Part shown: piece after piece, positions 17,518 to 26,362 of the stretch | Layout of the letters: each line of letters opens with the position of its first letter | How positions within the stretch are numbered: the stretch's first letter is position 1 | Source of the DNA: Leptospira bourretii | GTDB taxonomy: Bacteria; Spirochaetota; Leptospiria; Leptospirales; Leptospiraceae | Direction: 5' to 3' | DNA length: 64,000 nucleotides | Assembly (NCBI RefSeq): GCF_004770145.1 | Contig: NZ_RQFW01000012.1 | Coordinates: 379,883-443,882 of the forward strand | Notes under the pieces: model-generated | Told to the model about the DNA's origin: nothing | What the model saw: the letters and a program-made list of their open reading frames with translations, nothing else | Databases searched by the model: none | Position numbers and translations under genes: made by a program

Positions 17518-18729
17518 TTATTTCAGCTTCTTTAGCTTATTCTCCATGTTAGCCTTCTTATGATAGAATTGGACGAGTTTTTCCAGTTCTGCCATGTCCG
17601 TACAAACAATTTTTCCCATGTCCATACGAATAAATTTATTATTCTTCATGATATCAGAGATCAGGAGTTCATCTTTTGGATCCGTTAATCCCACCATTTT
17701 GAGAAGGTCTTTGGTCCCAATTTCAAAATTGTAAGCTTGTTTAGGAGCCACTTTGATTCGATTTTTTTCGGCCAAAGTCATTAGTGTATCTACGATGCGA
17801 CCTTGTGGATCTTTGAGAAGTAGGTTCGCAAGTTGTTTATAAGCAATCCAAATTCGTTCTGATAAAAGAGTGATGAGCCGTGTTGCCAATTGTGGTTGGG
17901 CTTTTACCATCCCTTCAAAGTTAGCTTTGTTGATGGCAAGAAGTTCCACATCACCTGCAGCCACTGCGGATGCAGAACGAGGTTTGTTATCAAGGATGGC
18001 CATCTCTCCAAAAATGTCCCCTGCTTGGAGAACGGCGAGCATCACTTCGTTTTGGTTTACAATTTTGGAAATTTTAACCTTTCCACTTTGTAAAATAAAT
18101 AATTCCTTACCCGGTTCGTGTTCACAAAAGATCATCTCACTATCTTTATAGTTTCGATTGAATTTATTATAATCGATGGGAGGTGCTTGGAATGGTTGGT
18201 TGCTTGTTTGCAAACGTAGTTTTGCCTGTGGCACAAACTGACCATTCGGAAGGTGTTTTAAATAACTTTGGTAAGCAAAGGTTGCATGCGATGTATTTTG
18301 CTGTTGGAAGTAGTATTCACCGATTTTGAAAAGTTCGTTTGGATCTTCTTCGACTGCATTTCGAAAGGACAATCGAGTAATGGTGGTATCAAATTGTCGT
18401 AACTTCATAGAGAAGAAACGAATGATATTCATCGCAACAGCTGTAGACTTTTGGATTAGGGTTCCAAATTGGTCATAACTAACAGAGATTAAAGATACAT
18501 TGGTAAGGGATGTGGCAGATTCAATCTGAGGGTGTTGGCTCATGGCAGCAACCACACCGAAGAAGTCACCAGGCCCTAAAACTTGGTTTGGATCTTCTCC
18601 CACAACAGCAGTCTCACGAGTGACACGTACCTTCCCCTCACGGATGATATAGAAATTGTTCGCATCCTTTTTCCCCTCTACAATGATGTAGGAGTTCGCC
18701 GGGAAAGTAACCATTTGAAAAAACGACAT
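17518..18729 (-). CDS. regulator with two cyclic-nucleotide-binding domains
   Basis: A 403-residue cytoplasmic protein. CNB domain 1 occupies residues about 8-115 ('SYIIVEGKKDANNFYIIREGKVRV', then 'LGPGDFFGVVAAMS'). A TPR-like linker follows (about 130-170). CNB domain 2 occupies about 190-310 ('MIFCEHEPGKELFILQSGKVKI', 'GDIFGEMAILDNKPRSASAVA', the phosphate-binding-cassette-like block with Gly-Glu and Arg-Ser-Ala). A C-terminal helical region (about 315-385) resembles a degenerate Crp winged helix, ending in a Lys-rich tail. Domain 2 keeps the cNMP-binding residues (GEMA..RSASA); domain 1 lacks the matching Arg. It probably senses cAMP or cGMP. Confidence 0.87.
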   Translation of the reverse strand: MSFFQMVTFPANSYIIVEGKKDANNFYIIREGKVRVTRETAVVGEDPNQVLGPGDFFGVVAAMSQHPQIESATSLTNVSLISVSYDQFGTLIQKSTAVAMNIIRFFSMKLRQFDTTITRLSFRNAVEEDPNELFKIGEYYFQQQNTSHATFAYQSYLKHLPNGQFVPQAKLRLQTSNQPFQAPPIDYNKFNRNYKDSEMIFCEHEPGKELFILQSGKVKISKIVNQNEVMLAVLQAGDIFGEMAILDNKPRSASAVAAGDVELLAINKANFEGMVKAQPQLATRLITLLSERIWIAYKQLANLLLKDPQGRIVDTLMTLAEKNRIKVAPKQAYNFEIGTKDLLKMVGLTDPKDELLISDIMKNNKFIRMDMGKIVCTDMAELEKLVQFYHKKANMENKLKKLK

Positions 18730-18807
18730 TCTTAAATCTCTGAACCCTTTTTGCTCAACTTGCCTAGTTTATTATCGGAGATCCCTAGGGCAATATTTTC
18801 GTAAAAA

Positions 18808-19338
18808 TTACTTATTTTTACTCTCTCCTAAAATTTCCATCTGAGTCAGTTCTAATTCCGCTTCTTGTGCAATTTTACTGGAATACGTATTTTTGATAAT
18901 GTCCTGAAAAATCTGATAGGCCTTGTCTTCCCGACCCATACGGACATAGGCTTTGCCTGAAATTAAGTAGGATTCGAGTCCTTCTTCAGTATTGGGAAAT
19001 TCTTTATAAATTTTCAGTTCGTTTTCAGCAAGAGCTAAAACATCACCTGTCATTCGGTAGTTGGAACTTAAGGTTTTTCGCACTTCGCGTGTTTTGGAAT
19101 GCCCAGGATAGAGTAATAGAAAGCTTTTGCAGGATTCCACTGATTGGTAGTGGTTCCGATCTTCTAAAAATTCTTTGGCCTTTTTGTAGAGCAGTTCCCC
19201 TTGTTTGTTTCGTTCGTCTGCAAATATTTGGCTGACGGAACGGTCTGCCAAAAGAGGAAAAAACCCCATAGAAATTAGGATTCCTGAGGTAAAAATGACT
19301 CGGAGGCAACTCATCCAGACTGTAGAATTCTGTCTCAT
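18808..19338 (-). CDS. exported TPR-like (YbgF/BamD-type) protein
   Basis: About 176 residues from the ATG at 19338, which has GAAGGT directly upstream and lies 5 nt after the VWA gene stop; longer in-frame starts overlap that gene. It has a hydrophobic signal (VIFTSGILISMGFFPLLA), then helical tetratricopeptide-type repeats ('KQGELLYKKAKEFLEDRNHYQSVES', 'LALAENELKIYKEFP', 'GKAYVRMGREDKAYQIFQDII'). The pattern of 'Y..FP.T...' is typical of outer-membrane assembly or cell-division TPR proteins. It is coupled with the VWA protein upstream. Confidence 0.78.
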   Translation of the reverse strand: MRQNSTVWMSCLRVIFTSGILISMGFFPLLADRSVSQIFADERNKQGELLYKKAKEFLEDRNHYQSVESCKSFLLLYPGHSKTREVRKTLSSNYRMTGDVLALAENELKIYKEFPNTEEGLESYLISGKAYVRMGREDKAYQIFQDIIKNTYSSKIAQEAELELTQMEILGESKNK

Positions 19339-19343
19339 TACCT

Positions 19344-20435
19344 TCAGTTTCGGCCAGAACTTGGATTCTCGTGAATGGGTTTTTCTTCCGAAAGAGCAAG
19401 AATTTTCGGAACTCCCGTCAAATCCCAAAGTTCGGCGGAAGCTTTCATCCGTTTTCCCTTGGGCAGTGGGAAAACAAATCGTCCTTTTCCTTCGGGACCC
19501 GACTTAAGTTCAATTTGGAGTTTCGTCAGGTCTCCCATCCTTCGCTCACGGAGTGGGGGAATGGGGAAACTTCTTTGTTTTTCTTCATATGGATAAAGAT
19601 ACAACTGAACCATATAGGAAGAATTGGCTTTGGCTGTGTATTCGTAATTGAGAATATAACCTGATTCGGAGCCATCTTCATAAGGAAGAATGTTCAGGAT
19701 TTTGATTTGGTTTGGGTATGAAGTGGGTTGGCTTGTGTTGGTTGTTTCCGAAACAGGGTTTGGTTCCAGATCTTGGGAAAAAAAGATTCGTTTGAAAGAA
19801 GAATCATAATCCTCCGGCCCCTTCAAAGAATAATAATGTCCGTCTCCTAGGATCGAAAGTCGTTTGAGGTCTTCTTCTCCTTTGGGATCAATATCAATTC
19901 CTAGAATTTGCATCCGAAATTTTTTTCCCGATTGTTTCCATTGGTACAAAACGGCTTTGGGATCTCCGTCGCAACTTTCCACTCCATCCGAAATAAAAAT
20001 AATTTCTGTTTCTTGTACATCATTCAAAAGGAACTCACCAACCACGTTTAAGGTTTGGGCGATGGGTGTGGATCCGGCTGGGACAATGGAAGAAATTTTT
20101 TGGCTCACGATAGAAGCAGCACCGCGTTGGATGGGATGATACAACCTTGCCGAAGAACAACCAGCGATTCGGTTTCCGTAAGCAACAAGCCCCACACTCA
20201 CATCCTTTGGCAATCCCCCAAGAACCTGTAATAATTTTTCTTTGGCAACAGCCATCCTTGTTTTGCCATCCCATTTTTCTGACATGGAACCACTGGCATC
20301 TAGAATAAACACATATCGTTTGTTAGGTTGTGATTGTGTGGAAAGGGGAAGGTAAGAAAGAAAAAATAAAATACAACCGACAAAGACAGAAGCTCGGCTC
20401 AATGGTTGTTCTTGGATTCTATTTTTTTCCCGCAC
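19344..20435 (-). CDS. exported von Willebrand factor A-domain protein
   Basis: A 363-residue protein with a GTG start. A signal peptide lies near residues 15-34, then the VWA domain with an intact MIDAS metal site: D46-x-S48-x-S50 in 'ILDASGSM', the Thr of 'PAGSTPIAQTL' and the Asp of 'IIFISDGVESCDGDP'. After about residue 230 a beta-rich C-terminal domain follows. VWA proteins of this kind bind ligands through Mg2+ in the periplasm or at the surface. It is followed at 5 nt by the TPR gene, suggesting a two-protein envelope unit. Confidence 0.85.
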   Translation of the reverse strand: MREKNRIQEQPLSRASVFVGCILFFLSYLPLSTQSQPNKRYVFILDASGSMSEKWDGKTRMAVAKEKLLQVLGGLPKDVSVGLVAYGNRIAGCSSARLYHPIQRGAASIVSQKISSIVPAGSTPIAQTLNVVGEFLLNDVQETEIIFISDGVESCDGDPKAVLYQWKQSGKKFRMQILGIDIDPKGEEDLKRLSILGDGHYYSLKGPEDYDSSFKRIFFSQDLEPNPVSETTNTSQPTSYPNQIKILNILPYEDGSESGYILNYEYTAKANSSYMVQLYLYPYEEKQRSFPIPPLRERRMGDLTKLQIELKSGPEGKGRFVFPLPKGKRMKASAELWDLTGVPKILALSEEKPIHENPSSGRN

Positions 20436-20467
20436 CTGTACACCATCGGCGAAAATCCAAAGAGACC

Positions 20468-21091
20468 TTAGAGGGATTTAGGGTCCAAATAAGGCGGTTT
20501 GACTAGGTTTGGTTTCACGAGAAGGGGATTCCGATTGAAAGAGGAATACTCTCTTAGGAATCGCAAAATCATTTCGCAAGTGGCACCCCAAAGCAGGCCA
20601 TCCCCCAAATCAAAATAATAAGCAAAATGATCTCTGCCAGGGATTTGGATCGCATAAAATGGTTTGGTCCAAAGGTCAGAAAAAGGAAGGAGGATGATCC
20701 GGTCCACCTCATCTGTGTTATGCTGAAAGGAAAAATCTCCTTCGTAAGTGGCTAAAAATGGGGTGATATGAAAACCGGTTCTTGTATGGAGACCTTCTAG
20801 TTTTCCCAAAACATTCAGACTAGAGCGGTGGACACCCATTTCCTCCTCCCATTCCCGAAGGGCAGTGATGAGGAGATTGGGATCTTCTTTTTCTTTGACC
20901 CCGCCAGGAAAAGAAATTTGGCCGGGATGAGATTTTAGATTTTTGGAACGTTCAGTAAGGATGATTCCTTCTGCAATTTCTTTGGATCCAAATAAAGGAA
21001 AGATCACTCCTGACTTCACTTCTGTTGTGTCAGGAATCTCGTCGAAGTCCCTTGAAAGTTTTTCTACAAAGGACTGGTAGGGTAACATCAA
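20468..21091 (-). CDS. Nudix hydrolase of the CoA-pyrophosphatase type
   Basis: A 207-residue enzyme. It carries the CoA-diphosphatase signature 'ILTERSKNLKSHPGQISFPGG' followed directly by the Nudix box ending 'REWEEEMGV', whose Glu residues bind Mg2+. Later 'FLATYEGDFSF' and 'ATCEMILRFL' fit the NudL/PCD1 family, which cleaves CoA and oxidised CoA to 3',5'-ADP and phosphopantetheine. It overlaps the RNase D-like gene upstream by 4 nt. Assignment to CoA rather than another nucleotide comes from the extended signature. Confidence 0.87.
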   Translation of the reverse strand: MMLPYQSFVEKLSRDFDEIPDTTEVKSGVIFPLFGSKEIAEGIILTERSKNLKSHPGQISFPGGVKEKEDPNLLITALREWEEEMGVHRSSLNVLGKLEGLHTRTGFHITPFLATYEGDFSFQHNTDEVDRIILLPFSDLWTKPFYAIQIPGRDHFAYYFDLGDGLLWGATCEMILRFLREYSSFNRNPLLVKPNLVKPPYLDPKSL

Positions 21092-22308
21092 CCCTCGTCT
21101 TTCGAGTTTTGGTTTTGTTTTTTCCTGCGTTTGGCAACGAATGCTTCTTTGGAACGAATGGCAACCAAACGATTGATCATCGAATCAAAAGGAAGTCCTT
21201 GGATGGCAGCAAGTAAACTTGGACCATAGTTCTGTACTTTCCAATCGGAAAATACATGAAGGGCTTTTAGTTCTTCTAAGTTTTTTGGTGCTGCACGTAA
21301 AATAACAATGAGTTGTTTGTTAGAAGGGAGAAGGGAGTGTTCCATTCGTCTAGCGCGCATAATACGGAGTCGCCATTTTTTTGCGTTTTGAAATTTATGA
21401 TTTTCGTCTTCGTTTAAGTCTTCGCCATGACGTTTCGAAAGTTCTGATGTGTCTATGGGGTCACTATATTCTGCGATGAGTAGTTTGTAGATTTCTGATC
21501 CATCTTTTTTCCCAAACCATTCCACACACTTTTCTTCGTTCGGGTGTCCTTTGACGGCTTGTGACAAACGATCGTTATTAAAAACTCGGAAACTTGCTTT
21601 GTTGATTCGTTTTGCTTTTTCATCTCGGTAACGAAGTAATTCTAAAATCTTTCTTCTTTCGAGCGGAGTGAAATTGAGAATGTCAGGAAATTTTCCTAGA
21701 GAAAATCCTTCTCCTTCTTTGGTTACGTATTCTTCAGAAGCGATGAATTCAAATTCTGATTTGGCTTCTTCATAGAGACCTCTACGTTTGAGTTCTTCTT
21801 CCATTTTCAACCAAATGGATTCTAAATAAGCAGTGTCAAGTGCTGCGTACTTTAGCTGTTGTTTTTGAAGAGGACGGATTTCCCAGTTAGACTTTTGTTC
21901 TACTTTAGAAAGTGTCACTTTATGATAATGTTCCACAACATGTGACAATGAACTTTGTTCTAATGACAACAACCGAGAACTGATCATCGTATCTGCCGTG
22001 TTCACAAATTTAAACCCAAAGTCTCGTTTTAAGGCTTTGATGTCGTCTTGTGCCGAGTGGAAGATTTTGAGGATGTTCTCATCTTCGAATAAAGGACCCA
22101 AAGCTGACAAATTTGTGATCTTTAGTGGGTCAATCAGGTAATTTTTGCCATTAGAATTGATCTGGATGAGGCAAACTTTGGGATAGTACGTGTAATAACC
22201 GGAGGACTCGGTGTCGATCGACATGATTTTGGACTGTCTGAGATTGATCAGAGCTAAATCCAAAGCTTTTGCTGTATCAACGAGAATATAGTTGGAATTG
22301 ATTTGCAT
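21088..22308 (-). CDS. ribonuclease D-like 3'-5' exonuclease with HRDC domain
   Basis: A 406-residue protein. The DEDD exonuclease domain (about 1-190) shows 'MSIDTESSGYYTYYPKVCLIQI' (Asp and Glu metal ligands), 'FHSAQDDIKALKRDFG' and 'QLKYAALDTAYLESIW' (Tyr-x3-Asp). An HRDC nucleic-acid-binding region follows around 215-290, then a second helical segment and a Lys/Arg-rich tail. RNase D trims tRNA and stable RNA 3' ends. It is divergent from purF, with 41 bp between starts. Length agrees with bacterial RNase D (about 375-390) plus the basic tail. Confidence 0.9.
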   Translation of the reverse strand: MQINSNYILVDTAKALDLALINLRQSKIMSIDTESSGYYTYYPKVCLIQINSNGKNYLIDPLKITNLSALGPLFEDENILKIFHSAQDDIKALKRDFGFKFVNTADTMISSRLLSLEQSSLSHVVEHYHKVTLSKVEQKSNWEIRPLQKQQLKYAALDTAYLESIWLKMEEELKRRGLYEEAKSEFEFIASEEYVTKEGEGFSLGKFPDILNFTPLERRKILELLRYRDEKAKRINKASFRVFNNDRLSQAVKGHPNEEKCVEWFGKKDGSEIYKLLIAEYSDPIDTSELSKRHGEDLNEDENHKFQNAKKWRLRIMRARRMEHSLLPSNKQLIVILRAAPKNLEELKALHVFSDWKVQNYGPSLLAAIQGLPFDSMINRLVAIRSKEAFVAKRRKKQNQNSKDEG

Positions 22309-22349
22309 CTAATTGGGATTTTGGAAATACTGCAATTGTCATTCTAACA

Positions 22350-23777
22350 ATGATTCTCCAATCTGACAAACCAAAAGAAGAATGTGCCATTTTCGGCATC
22401 TACAATAGCAAGGAAGCTGCTAATTTTACCTACCTAGGTTTGTACTCGATGCAACACCGTGGCCAGGAGTCCAGTGGGATCGTCACAACCGATGGATCTC
22501 ACTTATACCGGTATGCCAATATGGGCCTTGTGGCAAATATCTTCACCCAACCGAAGATCAAAGAGCTCATTGGGGATGCGGCCATTGGCCACAACCGGTA
22601 TTCCACAACGGGAGCCAGTTTTTTACGAAATGCTCAGCCCATCCGCGTGGAATCCCACTTAGGTCCTGTGGCTCTAGCCCACAATGGAAACCTAGTCAAC
22701 TCCTGGGACATTCGAAACAAACTCGAAAGAGACGGATCGATCTTCCAAACCACTATCGATTCCGAAGTCATTGTCCACTTAATGGCGAAAAGCCATAAAA
22801 CAGACCTTCTAGAAGCACTTTGTGAATCACTCGCACAAGTTCGTGGTGCCTACTCCCTGTTAGTTTTAACTCCAAGATACTTAATTGCCGTGCGAGATCC
22901 CAACGGTTTCCGTCCGCTTGTGATGGGAAAACGTTCGGATGGGGCGATTGTCTTTGCTTCGGAAACTTGCGCTTTTGATATCACGGAAACGGAGTATGTA
23001 AGAGATGTGGAACCGGGAGAGATGGTTGTCATCGATCATACCGGAATGCGTTCTCTCTATCCATTCCCAAAAGCAAAACCAAGCCTTTGTATTTTTGAAT
23101 ATATCTACTTTGCAAGACCTGATTCTTATATTTTCGAAGAGTCAGTTTACAAAGTAAGAAAGTCTCTCGGCCGCCAGCTGGCGCGTGTTATGCCAGTGGA
23201 AGCAGATGTGATCATTCCTGTTCCCGATTCTGCAAACATTGCGGCCCTCGGTTACAGTGAAGAGTCAGGAATTCCTTACCAAAGTGGTCTCGTACGTTCT
23301 CATTATATTGGTCGAACTTTCATTGAACCGGACCAAAAGATTCGGGACTTTGGAGCCAAAATCAAATACAATGTGGTGAAAGAAGTGGTGAATGGAAAAC
23401 GTGTGGTCATCATTGACGACTCGGTGATGCGAGGGACAACTAGCCGCAAAATCATCAAAATGATCCGTAATGCTGGTGCCAAAGAAATTCATTTTCGAGT
23501 TTCGGCACCTCCAACAGTTTCTCCTTGTTATTATGGAATCGATATTCCTACGCATAAAGAATTGATTGCCTCCACACATAGTATTGATGAAATCCAAAAG
23601 TATTTACGTGTGGATTCCCTTGCTTATTTAACATTGGATACAATGCACAAAGCAGTGGAAGGACATAAAGGTGGTGGATTTTGTGATGCTTGTTTCACAT
23701 CCAACTACCCAGTGGAATTCCAAGACCATGCTGGAAACCAAAAGTCACTCTTTACGGAATACGCGACGGAAGAGTGA
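22350..23777 (+). CDS. purF: amidophosphoribosyltransferase
   Basis: A 475-residue first enzyme of de novo purine synthesis (PRPP + Gln to phosphoribosylamine). A short propeptide precedes Cys12 in 'KEECAIFGIYNS', the N-terminal nucleophile of the class II glutaminase domain. 'MQHRGQESSGI' and 'GHNRYSTTG' follow. The PRTase domain has the PRPP loop 'RVVIIDDSVMRGTTS'. Conserved Cys residues in the C-terminal part ('GFCDACFTSNYP') suggest the Fe-S-containing Bacillus-type enzyme. Its stop TGA overlaps the queD ATG by one base. Confidence 0.97.
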   Translation: MILQSDKPKEECAIFGIYNSKEAANFTYLGLYSMQHRGQESSGIVTTDGSHLYRYANMGLVANIFTQPKIKELIGDAAIGHNRYSTTGASFLRNAQPIRVESHLGPVALAHNGNLVNSWDIRNKLERDGSIFQTTIDSEVIVHLMAKSHKTDLLEALCESLAQVRGAYSLLVLTPRYLIAVRDPNGFRPLVMGKRSDGAIVFASETCAFDITETEYVRDVEPGEMVVIDHTGMRSLYPFPKAKPSLCIFEYIYFARPDSYIFEESVYKVRKSLGRQLARVMPVEADVIIPVPDSANIAALGYSEESGIPYQSGLVRSHYIGRTFIEPDQKIRDFGAKIKYNVVKEVVNGKRVVIIDDSVMRGTTSRKIIKMIRNAGAKEIHFRVSAPPTVSPCYYGIDIPTHKELIASTHSIDEIQKYLRVDSLAYLTLDTMHKAVEGHKGGGFCDACFTSNYPVEFQDHAGNQKSLFTEYATEE

Positions 23778-24151
23778 TGGAAGAGCTTGAACTTTCCAAA
23801 ACCTTTGGTTTTGAAGCCGCACATTTTTTACCCAATGTTCCCGAAGGCCATAAATGCAAAAGAATGCATGGCCATAGCTTTCGTTTTGCTGTATATCTAA
23901 AGGGTGAAATTGATCCACATACAGGTTGGATTATGGACTTTGGGGAACTTAAATCCATCGTAAAACCAATCTTAGACGAACATTTGGACCATTATGTGTT
24001 AAACAATGTTCCTGGCCTTGAAAACCCTACGAGTGAAAATATTGCGGTATGGCTCTGGAACCAATTAAAACCTAAATTGCCACTGCTCGATAAAATTACT
24101 CTCTACGAAACTTGCACTAGCTCCTGTGTATACAGAGGGCCGAAAAAATAA
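23777..24151 (+). CDS. queD: 6-carboxy-5,6,7,8-tetrahydropterin synthase
   Basis: About 124 residues from the ATG at 23777, which shares its A with the purF stop (TGATG). This gives the normal family length and N-terminus 'KTFGFEAAHFLP'. Zinc ligands are His in 'EAAHF' and the two His of 'CKRMHGHSF'; the catalytic Cys is in 'HKCKRMHGH'. 'LDEHLDHYVLN' and 'PTSENIAVWLW' are the usual QueD blocks. It converts 7,8-dihydroneopterin triphosphate to 6-carboxytetrahydropterin in queuosine synthesis, and queC follows directly. Confidence 0.93.
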   Translation: MEELELSKTFGFEAAHFLPNVPEGHKCKRMHGHSFRFAVYLKGEIDPHTGWIMDFGELKSIVKPILDEHLDHYVLNNVPGLENPTSENIAVWLWNQLKPKLPLLDKITLYETCTSSCVYRGPKK

Positions 24152-24907
24152 ATGGTCTCCGTAAAGGATTCCTCACTCAAATCCAAATCTGAAAAAAAAG
24201 GTGCCGTTGTACTTCTGTCAGGCGGACTCGATTCAACTACTTGTTTGTATTTTGCCGCCAAAGAGTTTGGTTATCCCAAAAACAAAAAATTGCCAATACT
24301 CGCTTTATCTTTTGATTATTCTCAAAAACATAAAATTGAACTCATCAAAAGTAAAAAAATCGCAAAAACCTTGGGTATCAAACATGTGATCCAAAAATTG
24401 GATCCTGGATTTTTTTTGGGAAGTTCCCTTACTGAAAAAAAAATCAAAGTGAGAAAGAACGCAAAATCCTTGTTTAGTGGGATCGAAGAAGAAATTCCGA
24501 ATACTTATGTCCCTGGTCGCAATATTTTATTTTTATCCTTTGCTTTGTCACTTGCGGAAGGCCATGGGTATGATTCCATTTATATTGGAGTCAATGCACT
24601 TGACTATTCTGGATATCCGGATTGCCGGCCTGAGTTTATTGAATCCTTTCAAAAGATGGCAAATCTTGGGACAAAAAAAGGGGTGAGTGGGGATGGTGAT
24701 TCCATCCAAATCAAAACTCCACTTTTACATCTGGGTAAAAAAGAAATTATTGAATTGGGAATCCAAGTAGACGCACCACTCCACCTAACGCATTCTTGTT
24801 ATGATCCCGTGCGAGGGAAACCTTGTGGCAAATGTGATTCTTGCATTTTAAGAGCCAAAGGATTTTTGGAAGCTGGAATTTTAGACCCAGCCATCTCTCT
24901 TCGATAA
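24152..24907 (+). CDS. queC: 7-cyano-7-deazaguanine synthase
   Basis: A 251-residue ATP-dependent enzyme that turns 7-carboxy-7-deazaguanine into preQ0 for queuosine. The PP-loop SGGLDS is at residues 23-28, and 'YVPGRNILFLSFALSLAE' and 'IYIGVNALDYSGYPDCRPEFI' are typical. The zinc site is formed by the Cys residues of 'CYDPVRGKPCGKCDSC'. The ATG follows the queD stop with no gap, so the two are cotranscribed. queE is not adjacent. Confidence 0.95.
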   Translation: MVSVKDSSLKSKSEKKGAVVLLSGGLDSTTCLYFAAKEFGYPKNKKLPILALSFDYSQKHKIELIKSKKIAKTLGIKHVIQKLDPGFFLGSSLTEKKIKVRKNAKSLFSGIEEEIPNTYVPGRNILFLSFALSLAEGHGYDSIYIGVNALDYSGYPDCRPEFIESFQKMANLGTKKGVSGDGDSIQIKTPLLHLGKKEIIELGIQVDAPLHLTHSCYDPVRGKPCGKCDSCILRAKGFLEAGILDPAISLR

Positions 24908-24923
24908 ATTTTGAAAGGGTTCT

Positions 24924-26345
24924 ATGAAAATTCAATTCGTTTTGTTTTTTTTGATTCTGGCAACGATCTATCAATGCAGACAAAGCCAACTTAACAATTC
25001 TTCTGACTCCCAATCCGATGCTTACTTTGAAACAGCAATTTGGAATTGTATGATTACCACAGTTCCATGTTATGAAATTAAACAACAAAACCAAGGTATA
25101 AAACAATGGACTAGGTTGTTAGGTGGTACTTCGTCTGTTGCAACCAATTCGTTTGCCTCCGCAACAGATTTCGATGGAAATAACTATATTGCTGGTAAAG
25201 TGGATGGAGCACTTCCGGGATTAACTAAAGTTTCTTCTGGTTTTAATACGGATTTATTTCTCGCAAAATACAACTCCATGGGAGACCTCCAGTGGGTTCG
25301 ACAATTAGGCTCTTTAAGTAATTATAATTCAGATGCGCAGTCGATTCATGTAGATTCCTTTGGTGATATCATTGTGACAGGACTAACCCAAGGTTCTTTT
25401 GGGGAATATACTTCAACAGAATATGGTTTAGTTTTATTAAAGTATTCTCCATCAGGAGAAAAACTTTGGACAAAAATATTTTATGGTAATTCGGGATTAG
25501 TGACTGCCGGTGTGGGAGTCACTTCTGATCTACAAGGGAATATTTATGTTACTGGGCATACCGAATTAACAAACATTAACGGGGAAATCGCTTATGGAAT
25601 TTATAATTTAATTCTATTTAAGTATGATCGAACGGGGAATTTGTTATGGACTCGGATATTAGCAGAGACTCCGGGAAGTTTAATTTACGGATACAAAATT
25701 ACTTACGATAGTTATTCCAATCAAGTTTTTGTTGTTGGTCATGCCACTGGACCTGGCACCTTTTTAGGCCAAACCATTGGAAATACGCAGGAAAGTTTTA
25801 TCGCTGCGTTTCGTGATGATGGTGTCAATACTTGGGCAAAAGTCATAGGCCAACCTGGAACAAGTGTTTTTTCGCGTGGAGTTTCTTCTGATAAAAGAGG
25901 ATCGATTTACTTAACGGGTGATTTGAGTGGAATGCCGATTGATGGGCAAACTTTTTCTGGTACAATGGCAGAGTTACTCATTAAATTTAATGTGACTGGT
26001 TTTCGGGAATGGACAATCCTTAGAGGTGCTGGTTCTGGCACTTCGACGAACGCTCGTGGTGTCTATGCAGACAATTCAGGCAATGTATATACAGTTGGAT
26101 GGACAACTGGAAATCTTTCTGGAGTAAGTTTGAATGGAACTCAAGATGCGTATTTATCGAAATATCATTTTAACGGGAATCTAGAATGGACAAGATTGTC
26201 CGGAAGCAGCTTGGTAACGTTAGATGGTATGGCGTTGTCTTCAGATCGATTGGGATCCATTTACCTTACTGGTGGGACCACTGGAAATTTGGATGCGCAA
26301 ACAAAAACAGGGACAAAGGATGCCTTTGTCATTCAATATAAATGA
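24924..26345 (+). CDS. SBBP-repeat beta-propeller lipoprotein, copy 1
   Basis: A 473-residue exported protein starting 16 nt after queC, with AAAGG five bases before the ATG. The N-terminus is hydrophobic with a possible relaxed spirochaetal lipobox ending at Cys18 (TIYQC). The body is about seven SBBP (seven-bladed beta propeller) units, recognisable by recurring 'D..GNIYVTG.T.G' and 'FL.KY...G...WTR..G' phrases. Such proteins are likely surface or periplasmic scaffolds of unknown ligand. It is a tandem paralogue of the next gene, matching it along the whole length. Confidence 0.82.
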   Translation: MKIQFVLFFLILATIYQCRQSQLNNSSDSQSDAYFETAIWNCMITTVPCYEIKQQNQGIKQWTRLLGGTSSVATNSFASATDFDGNNYIAGKVDGALPGLTKVSSGFNTDLFLAKYNSMGDLQWVRQLGSLSNYNSDAQSIHVDSFGDIIVTGLTQGSFGEYTSTEYGLVLLKYSPSGEKLWTKIFYGNSGLVTAGVGVTSDLQGNIYVTGHTELTNINGEIAYGIYNLILFKYDRTGNLLWTRILAETPGSLIYGYKITYDSYSNQVFVVGHATGPGTFLGQTIGNTQESFIAAFRDDGVNTWAKVIGQPGTSVFSRGVSSDKRGSIYLTGDLSGMPIDGQTFSGTMAELLIKFNVTGFREWTILRGAGSGTSTNARGVYADNSGNVYTVGWTTGNLSGVSLNGTQDAYLSKYHFNGNLEWTRLSGSSLVTLDGMALSSDRLGSIYLTGGTTGNLDAQTKTGTKDAFVIQYK

Positions 26346-26362
26346 GTATCACCTAAGGTTTT

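Noticed and set aside
23690..23776. N-terminal extension of QueD overlapping purF
   Set aside because: The extension is read from purF coding sequence in another frame; family length and the TGATG junction favour the start at 23777.
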